Assembly: GCA_018350325.1 (NCBI GenBank)
Contig: JAEVLN010000022.1
Location: 310,001-374,000 of the forward strand
Direction of reading: 5' to 3'
From: Globodera rostochiensis
Lineage: Eukaryota > Nematoda > Chromadorea > Rhabditida > Heteroderidae
Length of the DNA: 64,000 bases
The position numbers and the translations under genes were made by a program. Below the pieces are notes generated by a model. It was not told the origin of the DNA, made no database searches, and was given only the letters and a program-made list of their open reading frames with translations. Within the stretch, counting starts at the first letter, position 1; the number at the start of each line of letters is the position of its first letter. Below, piece after piece: positions 12,694-22,879 of the stretch.

Positions 12694-14331
12694 TTGGCAA
12701 AAAGCTCTCATTTAATTGGACGTGAAGTGTCATTTGCTCTTGCGCACATTCCAAAGTTACTAAATTTGCTTTTTTGAATTTTAAGCCAAAATTATGCCGT
12801 ATAAATGCAAACTTTTAACTCGACCGAGCGCCGCTTGTTGGCATTTTGTTAAAGTGCCGAGAAAGAAAATGGGCAAAATACGCAAAAAAAATTGTTGAAA
12901 TTTTGTTGAAGTTTTTTTGCGCATTTTCACATTTTGTCACATTAATAGGCGACAGAATTTGTGACAAATTTTGAATGGAAGTACAAATTGTGCAGGCCGA
13001 ATTTATCCAACCGCGTCAAATCTTATTGAGTCCGATCGGCTGAAATGGAAGGGATAAGGCTAATCCTTTTGCTTCAAATGTTTTGATCACAATTTTGGTG
13101 GCAATGCTTAATCTTCTCTATTGGCTCTTAATCTGTTTCAGCAGATGATCAGTCAATTTCACAAAAATGAAACCTTTTCGAAATTAAACGTCAAAATGGG
13201 AAAATGCAATTGTCTGGAAAGGCTATTTGCAAAATGCGCAAAATAAGGGCATTTTTACTTATATATATGTACATAAGCAGGGTTGTGGTCTCAAAATGTT
13301 TAAAATCCGCATCGGAGCATTTAAAAATCCTCATTTAGTACCTAAAATCCGCAAATTCATTAACGATATTTCTTAAGAAAAATGCTTGTTATTGTCATTT
13401 TTCCCAAAAAACCACAAAAAGCCCACAAGGATCTCAAAAGACCACAAAAATCCGCAAATCCGCATTTCAAAAAAAAAGCCTTTCCAAAAACCACATAAGG
13501 AGGAAAAATCCGCAGATATCACAATCCTGTACATAAGTAAGTGAAATAAGAGATAGGACATGCGTTTGATTGAAAGAAAATTGGGGTGGAAAGATTAGCA
13601 AAATATCCGGACGAAATGCGCCTGGGGGGAGGGGGGGGGGGGGGGGGGGGGGGGATAATGATGCTGACGCAAAAGATCAGATGATGTGAGGCGATGATCA
13701 TTAAGCGCAATCATCAGCCTCCATCATGACCAGTATCTTCAACGTTCGTCGTCGGAGTTCCATGCGTCCCACCAACGCCCCCCCCCCCTATTCCGACGGT
13801 TTTCCCGAGGGGGGGGGGGGAGGACACAGTCCTTTTATGTATAGCCCCCCCCCCTCTCATGTCATGACACCACCTTTGAAGCATCAGCCAATTATGTTGC
13901 CCAGCTGTCGGCTGTCCACCCAAAATTGGGTTTTCGGGGACACAAAAAGTGAGGGGGGGGGGGGGGGGGGGGAGTTTAGGGAAAAACTCTGATTCTGAAT
14001 AGAAAGGAAATCAATTTCCGAGTGGAGCCGATGGATTTTGGATGCATTTGAGGGGAGAAGCCGGCAATTTTCATGCGCGGCCGCCAATTCTTCAAACGCG
14101 GGGAATAATTCAGTGGAAAAGAGCAACCATCCCCCGGGGGGAGGGCATTCAAAATGTGCGAATGGACGGCGGCTGCGACGACGACGACGACGACGACAAG
14201 TTCGCCGAGGAATGATTGACCATCCCAGCGGAGACGAGCAACCGGACGGAATGGCAGCGGAAACGAGAAAGCTTAATGTAAAAGTTCCCACAAAAGTTTT
14301 AAAATGTTTTGGCTCCATTTGTAATGATGGC
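12694..14331. other. Intergenic with MITE and G/C homopolymers
   Basis: No gene is supported. The first half is AT-rich. A MITE occupies 13278-13529. From 13624 to 13972 there are several runs of 8-25 G or C separated by ordinary sequence. A CGA/ACG trinucleotide run lies near 14177-14197. Confidence 0.6.
13278..13529. mobile_element. Non-autonomous hAT-type MITE (252 bp)
   Basis: Imperfect terminal inverted repeats begin CAGGGTTGTGGTCTC on the left and, on the opposite strand at the right end, CAGGATTGTGATATC (12 of 15 match). The element is flanked by an exact 8-bp duplication, TACATAAG, at 13270-13277 and 13530-13537. The 8-bp target duplication with CAGG ends is the hAT signature. There is no transposase; the interior is AT-rich with repeated ccgcaaa motifs. 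Confidence 0.85.
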
Positions 14332-14502
14332 GCATAATTTGCTAATGTTTTTTCTCACTTAAAGGCGGCGGGCACTTTTTTGTGCAAATAAATAAATAAA
14401 TATTTATTTATTTATTTATTGGCTTTGTGCGCATTGTCCATTATAAATAAACTTGATGGAGGAGAATGGGAGAGTTAATTAGCTAAAGAAAATTATATTC
14501 AC

Positions 14503-16400
14503 TTAATTACAGTAAGTGAGTGATCTTAATCGGTGCGAAAGGAATAAATAATAATTAATAATTGTTGTGGGGGGGGGCAAATAAATATTATGGACAAAGA
14601 ATGCGCATTTTATTGGCTTTATCCTCTTCAAATTAGCCCCATTTAGGTCAATGTTATCAAGTTCAGGTTTACGACATTCAAATAATATTTGGGCCATTTG
14701 ACTTTCGGACTTTGTAATTTGGACTATCGACTTTACGCAGATATTATTTACCATAAATTCCAAATATTTCCCAACTTTTTTGTAGTCAAATAAATGATTA
14801 ATTTCTTTCGTCGGGAGGATTTAGTTGCATTAAAGCGTACTAATTTGTAAGGTCTTTCATTTAATCTTTTTAGTTTATAGAAAAAGGGCACTAAATTTTT
14901 GGGCATTTTGGGAAGGAATGGCGACGATTGGTACTTTAACTACAGTTCAATCGATCAGTCTCCGTCTTTCCACCAGCATCGATTTGAGATCAAATTTCAA
15001 TTTTCGGTAAATCGTTTGAATTTCGTCACTTTCCGACATTTGTCCTTCGTTTTGAACGCCGTCTTTAGTCGGGTTAAACCTCAAATACGCCCGCTTTATC
15101 GCCAAATCAAAGCCATTTAACATTTTGGAAAGACTTTCTCCCAAATCATCCGGCGCCGATGCCAACGAAACGCCTGCCAACCAAACTTTGCAATAATTTG
15201 TCCTTAACCATTTGTAAATAAAATTAATTAAAATGATTATAATATTTACGCGATTATTGTTGAAAGCCATTTTTAGATTTATTAAATATTTATTTAATGA
15301 TTTTTTTACACAATTCCTTTGCCGTTAAACGCCTCAAAATGTTTTGGTATTTGGCACGTTTGCCCAAAGTAATTGGGGTAAAGCCGAGTCTCGATGCCAA
15401 TTTCGTAGACAAATTCCAACCGAATTCGCCCGTCCACAAATTGGCAAAATTTGTCTGTGCCAATTTGCACTTCGCCCGCGCAATTGACCAAATGAAATAG
15501 TCGAACTGATCAAAAAGCACAAATTGCATTAAAACATTTTAATTTAGGCAATTTTAACCTTTTCCGTAAATGGAGTCGAATTTGTTAGGGCCCAATCGAA
15601 ATAATTCCCAATTCCCCATCGACTTTATGTCGTTCAATGCTAAAAGTAATGTTAGCTAATTGTTAATTGTTATTCAATTAAATTTAAATTGACTTTATGT
15701 CGTTCAATGCTAAAAGTAATGTAGCTAATTGTTAATTGTTATTCAATTAAATTTAAATTGACTTTATGTCGTTCAATGCTAAAAGTAATGTTAGCTAATT
15801 GTTAATTGTTATTCAATTAAATTTAAATTGACTTTATGTCGTTCAATGCTAAAAGTAATGTAGTAATGTTAATTGTTATCAATTAATTTAATTGACTTTA
15901 TGTCGTTCAATGCTAAAGTAAGTTAGCTAATTGTTAATTGTATTCAATTAAATTTAAATTGACTTTATGTCGTTCAATGCTAAAAGTAATGTTAGCTAAT
16001 TGTTAATTGTTATTCAATTAAATTTAAATTGACTTTATGTCGTTCAATGCTAAAAGTAATGTTAGCTAATTGTTAATTGTTATTCAATTAGATTTAAATT
16101 TCCCACCGCCAATTATTTCTTTTTGTATAACTTTTGCCGTGGAATATGTGACGAATTTGGCGGCATTTTGTTCCGGAAAAGACGGCGTGAAAACGAACAT
16201 TTGCGCTTCAGTGAGATTTATGGGCGGCAACAAATTTAATTTTGAGGCATTTTCTAATTTTTTAAGTTGAATTGGGACATCAAAAGGCCTAATAAATTTT
16301 GATTCTTTTTAATTTTATATTTTTATTTATTTAATTATTTACCGCGTTGAATAAATCAAAAAGAATTTCTCATATAAAAATGGCAGTGACGCATTTGGGT
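14503..16400 (-). pseudogene. Outer duplicate of poly(A) polymerase 3' exons, frameshifted
   Basis: Repeats the exons found at 16578-19050. The RNA-binding-domain exon (about 15306-15530) has lost one base relative to the inner copy: caattgaccaaatg here against caattgaccaaaatg. This shifts it out of the frame that resembles poly(A) polymerases. It also lacks the 5' part of its first exon because of the duplication breakpoint. It could still supply alternative 3' exons or a polyadenylation region for the gene, but as a coding unit it looks dead. Confidence 0.75.
15621..16100. repeat. 70-bp minisatellite, copy A array, about 7 units
   Basis: Unit begins gactttatgtcgttcaatgc and ends with attaaatttaaatt. 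One unit near 15850-15895 is shortened. Same unit as the array at 17696-18745. Confidence 0.95.
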
Positions 16401-16406
16401 AAAGCA

Positions 16407-19050
16407 GCATAATTTGCTAATGTTTTTTCTCACTTAAAGGCGGCGGGCACTTTTTTGTGCAAATAAATAAATAAATATTTATTTATTTATTTATTGGCTT
16501 TGTGCGCATTGTCCATTATAAATAAACTTGATGGAGGAGAATGGGAGAGTTAATTAGCTAAAGAAAATTATATTCACTTAATTACAGTAAGTGAGTGATC
16601 TTAATCGGTGCGAAAGGAATAAATAATAATTAATAATTGTTGTGGGGGGGGGCAAATAAATATTATGGACAAAGAATGCGCATTTTATTGGCTTTATCCT
16701 CTTCAAATTAGCCCCATTTAGGTCAATGTTATCAAGTTCAGGTTTACGACATTCAAATAATATTTGGGCCATTTGACTTTCGGACTTTGTAATTTGGACT
16801 ATCGACTTTACGCAGATATTATTTACCATAAATTCCAAATATTTCCCAACTTTTTTGTAGTCAAATAAATGATTAATTTCTTTCGTCGGGAGGATTTAGT
16901 TGCATTAAAGCGTACTAATTTGTAAGGTCTTTCATTTAATCTTTTTAGTTTATAGAAAAAGGGCACTAAATTTTTGGGCATTTTGGGAAGGAATGGCGAC
17001 GATTGGTACTTTAACTACAGTTCAATCGATCAGTCTCCGTCTTTCCACCAGCATCGATTTGAGATCAAATTTCAATTTTCGGTAAATCGTTTGAATTTCG
17101 TCACTTTCCGACATTTGTCCTTCGTTTTGAACGCCGTCTTTAGTCGGGTTAAACCTCAAATACGCCCGCTTTATCGCCAAATCAAAGCCATTTAACATTT
17201 TGGAAAGACTTTCTCCCAAATCATCCGGCGCCGATGCCAACGAAACGCCTGCCAACCAAACTTTGCAATAATTTGTCCTTAACCATTTGTAAATAAAATT
17301 AATTAAAATGATTATAATATTTACGCGATTATTGTTGAAAGCCATTTTTAGATTTATTAAATATTTATTTAATGATTTTTTTACACAATTCCTTTGCCGT
17401 TAAACGCCTCAAAATGTTTTGGTATTTGGCACGTTTGCCCAAAGTAATTGGGGTAAAGCCGAGTCTCGATGCCAATTTCGTAGACAAATTCCAACCGAAT
17501 TCGCCCGTCCACAAATTGGCAAAATTTGTCTGTGCCAATTTGCACTTCGCCCGCGCAATTGACCAAAATGAAATAGTCGAACTGATCAAAAAGCACAAAT
17601 TGCATTAAAACATTTTAATTTAGGCAATTTTAACCTTTTCCGTAAATGGAGTCGAATTTGTTAGGGCCCAATCGAAATAATTCCCAATTCCCATCGACTT
17701 TATGTCGTTCAATGCTAAAAGTAATGTTAGCTAATTGTTAATTGTTATTCAATTAAATTTAAATTGACTTTATGTCGTTCAATGCTAAAAGTAATGTTAG
17801 CTAATTGTTAATTGTTATTCAATTAAATTTAAATTGACTTTATGTCGTTCAATGCTAAAAGTAATGTTAGCTAATTGTTAATTGTTATTCAATTAAATTT
17901 AAATTGACTTTATGTCGTTCAATGCTAAAAGTAATGTAAGCTAATTGTTAATTGTTATTCAATTAAATTTAAATTGACTTTATGTCGTTCAATGCTAAAA
18001 GTAATGTTAGCTAATTGTTAATTGTTATTCAATTAAATTTAAATTGACTTTATGTCGTTCAATGCTAAAAGTAATGTTAGCTAATTGTTAATTGTTATTC
18101 AATTAAATTTAAATTGACTTTATGTCGTTCAATGCTAAAAGTAATGTTAGCTAATTGTTAATTGTTATTCAATTAAATTTAAATTGACTTTATGTCGTTC
18201 AATGCTAAAAGTAATGTTAGTTAATTGTTAATTGTTATTCAATTAAATTTAAATTGACTTTATGTCGTTCAATGCTAAAAGTAATGTTAGCTAATTGTTA
18301 ATTGTTATTCAATTAAATTTAAATTGACTTTATGTCGTTCAATGCTAAAAGTAATGTAAGCTAATTGTTAATTGTTATTCAATTAAATTTAAATTGACTT
18401 TATGTCGTTCAATGCTAAAAGTAATGTTAGCTAATTGTTAATTGTTATTCAATTAAATTTAAATTGACTTTATGTCGTTCAATGCTAAAAGTAATGTTAG
18501 CTAATTGTTAATTGTTATTCAATTAAATTTAAATTGACTTTATGTCGTTCAATGCTAAAAGTAATGTTAGCTAATTGTTAATTGTTATTCAATTAAATTT
18601 AAATTGACTTTATGTCGTTCAATGCTAAAAGTAATGTTAGCTAATTGTTAATTGTTATTCAATTAAATTTAAATTGACTTTATGTCGTTCAATGCTAAAA
18701 GTAATGTTAGCTAATTGTTAATTGTTATTCAATTAGATTTAAATTTCCCACCGCCAATTATTTCTTTTTGTATAACTTTTGCCGTGGAATATGTGACGAA
18801 TTTGGCGGCATTTTGTTCCGGAAAAGACGGCGTGAAAACGAACATTTGCGCTTCAGTGAGATTTATGGGCGGCAACAAATTTAATTTTGAGGCATTTTCT
18901 AATTTTTTAAGTTGAATTGGGACATCAAAAGGCCTAATAAATTTTGATTCTTTTTAATTTTATATTTTTATTTATTTAATTATTTACCGCGTTGAATAAA
19001 TCAAAAAGAATTTCTCATATAAAAATGGCAGTGACGCATTTGGGTAAAGC
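16407..19050. repeat. Segmental tandem duplication, copy B (about 2.64 kb)
   Basis: The inner copy of the 2,075-bp block, longer only because its 70-bp minisatellite has about 15 instead of 7 units. Here the sequence runs on without a break into the upstream poly(A) polymerase exons, so this is the ancestral position and copy A the added one. Confidence 0.95.
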
Positions 19051-22000
19051 AGCATAATTTTGGTGGCCATAATTGTTAACATCGCACCATTAAAATAGCC
19101 AAAACGATTTGAATAAATAAAATTCTCTGAATAATTTGAATTATTTCAACAAATTTTATTCTTATAAATAGAGACCGGATTTTTAAGGACTAAAAAAGGT
19201 GAAATATGGACATATAAAAAGGACTAAAAAAACTTCAAAAAATAGGGACTAAAAAGCCCAAAAAATGGCAAAATAGGGGACTAAAAAATGTGACCAAATC
19301 CAGTCAATTGTTGCGTGAAAACCTTTAAAATCTATCATTCTTTATTAATTTTCTTTAACAATTGTAAATATAATATTTTTCACATGTTTTGTAAATAAAT
19401 TAACAAAAATAAATTTTTTTTTTCGGAAAAACCATATCAATCTCTGGGGTTGGATTTTTGGTCAAGAAAAAATCTTTTTTAGCATTTTTGGGAAAGAATT
19501 TTATGTTTTTTTCTCTCTTTTTTTGCATTTCTCTTAAAAAATTTTCGGGAAAATGTCTAAAATATGCATGTTTTCTTAAAATTTTAGGAAAAGTGCCAAA
19601 ATAGGGACTAAAAACGCAAAAAGGGCGAAATAGGGATTTATTCTCAAAAAGCCCGAAAAAGGGATTTTTAGGGACTAAAAAATCGCTCTAATCACAAATT
19701 TTCTTAATGAATGCAAGTTCTGGGCTTCTCTCGTCAAACCCTATCCGTAAAAAAACATGTAAAAATTCTAAAAATCCGGTCTCTACTCATAACGCAACAA
19801 AAACAAACTTTTAGTCCATAATTTAAGCGACAAAAGCAAATTTCGAAATTGTTTTGAAATTTTGGACGATTTTTGATGCACCGATTGGTGGCCGTCGCCC
19901 GCAGCGTCGTCGTTGAGAATGCGCGTCCAATCGCCGTTGGCTGTGTCCAGTGACAACAAATTGGCCACGTAACGGACGGAGCGATAGCCTTCAGAAAAGC
20001 GATCGATTATTTTAATTATTTATAATAATTGCAATAATTACTGGAAAGAACGCGCAACATTTTCACATCGTCGGAGTTTTCAATTGCGAATTTGTCCAAA
20101 AAACTTTTTATGCTTTCATCGTTAATTTGCACGGGCAAATCTTTGCGGGAAGGAATTGAGACAAATGTTAAGTCAAATTCAATGCCATCAAATTGAAATT
20201 TGATCAGAAAAACTGTGCCATAATTTATTTTAACAAGGCCACGAACATTTGCATTCTGCACCAATAAAAATAAAAATAGAAATTAATCAAAAAGTTTTTT
20301 GACATTAAAAATAAATTAATATTTTTTCAGTACATATAAACTCTTAATGGATTAAAATGTGACTAGGAGGTACATATATATATATGGGTGGCGGGGTCGC
20401 GACTCCCCACCCCCCCGGGGGGATTTTTGCCAGTCTTCGGTCTCGAATCAAATGCCAATCCCGGTCTCGGCATTTTCAAATGCCAATCACGGTCACGGCA
20501 TTTTCAAATGCCAATCCCGGTCACGGCATTTTCAAATGCCAATCCCGGTCTCGGCATTTTCAAATGCCAATCCCGGTCTCGGCATTTTCAAATGCCAATC
20601 CCGGTCTCGGCATTTTCAAATGCCAATCCCGGTCACGGCATTTTCAAATGCCAATCCCGGTCTCGGCATTTTCAAATGCCGGGCTTTAGAATTGTCCATT
20701 TAATAAACTTTCACCGTGCATAAACGGCAATACAACGACCGATTTGTCTCAATGGACGGCGACGTGCACTTTCCTGCCACGCAAATCGTTTGATTATTCG
20801 CAAAAAAGTCCATTTGCGTCACCGTTTTTCGGGGCACCAAACAAATTAAATCGACGTCCGAACAAAAAGTGTAAGAGCCAAGCAAAAAAGAGCCGGAAAT
20901 CAGCAGACGTGCCCTTTTGTCCGACTTAATTCGAAATGTTTCCGACAATTCGACTAAATGCAAACGCACCCATTCGTCGACAATTTTGTGAATTTTCTTT
21001 AGACTTTCTTTTATTTTCCGATCAAATCGTTCTTTGCTGTTGTTCCCGTCTTCGCTTTTTGCTTCTTTTGTCAAATGATTTTCCAACTAAAATTATTTTA
21101 TATTTTTATATTATTAAATAAAAGATTATTTATTACGTACATTTTCCACGAATTTCATTTCTTCCGCAATATTGGCAAAATGCGTTAATTGCTGCGATTT
21201 TTTGGGAAAATTTGGCAATAAATATTTGTCACTTTCTTTTTTTGAATTTATTTTTTCATAAATTTGCTGGTCTTATTTAAAAAATATAATTTAATTTAGC
21301 AAATTATTCTCTCACCTATTTCAATTTGCCAAAGCATTTTACTTTTTCCCATTTTCGCTTTCTCAAATTCCATCGGCCCAAAATTGAATTGGAAAAATCG
21401 AAATAATTTTTCTATTTCCTTTTTATTTTTTTTTAATTTTCTCCACAAATTTTCTTCAAATTTTTTATCATTTAAAATTGCCATAGCCAAATTCTTTGCA
21501 TGAATTTGCACCTCCAAATTCTGATTTTTATAGTCAATTTCGGCGGCATTTCCATCCAAAAAATTTAAAATTGTTGACAAAAATATTTTTAATTTATTTT
21601 CAATTTTGTCCAATTTATCGACGGCGGTTGCCGAATTCGAAATCTCTTCCAAAGTGTGCGTCCATTCTTTGGCCAAATTTTGGCCATTACTTTTTAAATT
21701 CGAAGAAAAATAATGCAAAAATTTGAATTGGCTTAATTCAGCGATTACTTTTACACGCTGTTCAATTTCATTTACTTGTGCCGCAATATTTACAATTTTC
21801 AACTTTTCTTCAAATGGCTCCAAAATGAATTCTTTGTATTTTTCAAATAAAATTAAATCATTGCAAAAAGCTAAAATTTTTAAATTTATTATTACATAAT
21901 TTATGTTTAAGACCTGCGAAAGAATTAATTTTGGCCAATTCCGTTGCCAATTTCTTCAAATTTATTTCCTTTTCCTCTTTTTGTTCAAATTTTGGCGCTG

Positions 22001-22839
22001 AATTATCCGTTTCATTTTGTGGCATTTCGTTTTCCTTTTTATCGGCGGCAATTTTTTGCTCATTTTGCTGCCGAATTTCGATGGAATTTGTAACGGCATT
22101 TTCCGAATTTTTATTTTCACTGGCAAAATTTTTGTTTATTTTCTTCCCTTTTCGTTCTTTTTTATTCCTTTTTTGCTTCTTTTGGTCATTTTCCCCACTT
22201 TCACCGCCAATAAAATCGTTTTTATCAAACTTTATTTTATGTAAATTAAAAAGCTTTTTTATGCCCTCCAATTTCAAAAGTTGTGTGAGCTTCTTTCGAT
22301 GGCCTCTGTTTTCATTCAAACCTAAATTATTAATTAATTAATAATTAATTAATAATTGATTGCAATTTTCTGGTTGACCTTTTTATAAAACAAAATAAAA
22401 TTGAATAATTTTATTTTGTTATTTAAATATATTTTGAAATTTAACTTTAAATACCTTTGATAATCTTTTGGAACATTTCGTTGGCTTCTTCGTCACTTTG
22501 TTCGCCGTCGGCCGAATCTTTTTGCAATGCTTCAAAATGCCATTGGGCAATTGCCTCCGACGGAGGCGCCGCTTTTCCCCCCGAATTAATCCATTGAATT
22601 CGGCCCTCCGAATTGGCCGATTCTTTTATATTGTTCCAGCACTTTTCCAACTTTGGGCCGTCCAAATGTTTGTTTTTATTACTCAATATAAATTCCTTTA
22701 CTTCTGATAAATAATTTATTTGTATTTTAATATTACTTTAATTATCCCCAAATTTCGATATTTATTTAAACAAAATGAAACCGGTGAAAGCGAAGGTTTT
22801 TTTATTAAGAAAGAGCAAATTGGAAAATGAATTTCTCAT
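16578..22839 (-). CDS. Poly(A) polymerase-like nucleotidyltransferase with N-terminal coiled extension
   Basis: Template-independent RNA adenylyltransferase by family. The catalytic domain is clear: [20 protein letters not shown] (about 20850-20910) is the GS...DxD nucleotidyltransferase motif, and [10 protein letters not shown] (near 20170) supplies the third carboxylate. The central-domain exons follow: [13 protein letters not shown] near 19830, [20 protein letters not shown] near 19025-19070 and [16 protein letters not shown] near 18830, matching the ITPAYPQxNS block. C-terminal RNA-binding exons follow (near 17600-17380 and 17320-17022, with [10 protein letters not shown]). Upstream exons (22686-22447, 22319-21900, 21823-21310) add about 400 charged, Lys/Glu-rich coiled-coil-like residues absent from ordinary poly(A) polymerases. 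The start is uncertain: ATG 22839 would work through an intron, or these exons may belong to the upstream secreted-protein gene. Introns carry a MITE, a 28-bp repeat and the 70-bp minisatellite. Confidence 0.7.
17696..18745. repeat. 70-bp minisatellite, copy B array, about 15 units carrying a 3' splice site
   Basis: Fifteen near-identical 70-bp units in an intron of the poly(A) polymerase-like gene. Read on the minus strand, each unit contains attacttttag followed by cattgaacgacataaagtc, that is, a 3' splice site plus the first codons of the next exon (LNDIKS). Only the unit at 17696 continues into the real exon ([20 protein letters not shown]); in the other units the frame meets a stop within a few codons. 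Confidence 0.95.
19171..19783. mobile_element. TA-flanked MITE (613 bp), Tc1/mariner-type ends
   Basis: Ends are GAGACCGGATTTTTA on the left and its exact reverse complement on the right. Both are flanked by TA (19169-19170 and 19784-19785), the target duplication of Tc1/mariner elements. The interior is AT-rich with repeated gggactaaaaa motifs and no transposase frame. It sits in an intron of the poly(A) polymerase-like gene. Confidence 0.8.
20448..20685. repeat. 28-bp tandem repeat with inverted core, 8 units
   Basis: Unit caaatgccaatcccggtctc followed by ggcatttt; some units read tcacgg for tctcgg. AAATGCC and GGCATTT in each unit are inverted repeats, so each unit can form a hairpin. It lies in the intron between the two nucleotidyltransferase exons of the poly(A) polymerase-like gene. 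Because 28 is not a multiple of three, three different frames read the same [13 protein letters not shown] peptide in turn. Confidence 0.95.
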
Positions 22840-22879
22840 TTTAGTCAATTAACTCGAAATAATAATAAAAGGAAATTAA

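Larger units (their letters stand above)
14332..16406. repeat. Segmental tandem duplication, copy A (2,075 bp)
   Basis: This block is repeated directly next to it at 16407 onward with a constant 2,075-bp offset until the internal minisatellite, where the copies differ in repeat number. It holds the 3' exons of the poly(A) polymerase-like gene. The downstream junction restarts at gcataatttg, inside an exon, so copy A lacks the 5' part of that exon. Both copies contain an AAAT/ATTT perfect inverted repeat (near 14385-14420). Confidence 0.95.

Noticed and set aside
15621..18745. CRISPR-like array (regular repeats)
   Set aside because: Repeats are contiguous 70-bp units with no unique spacers, in a nematode intron; it is a minisatellite.
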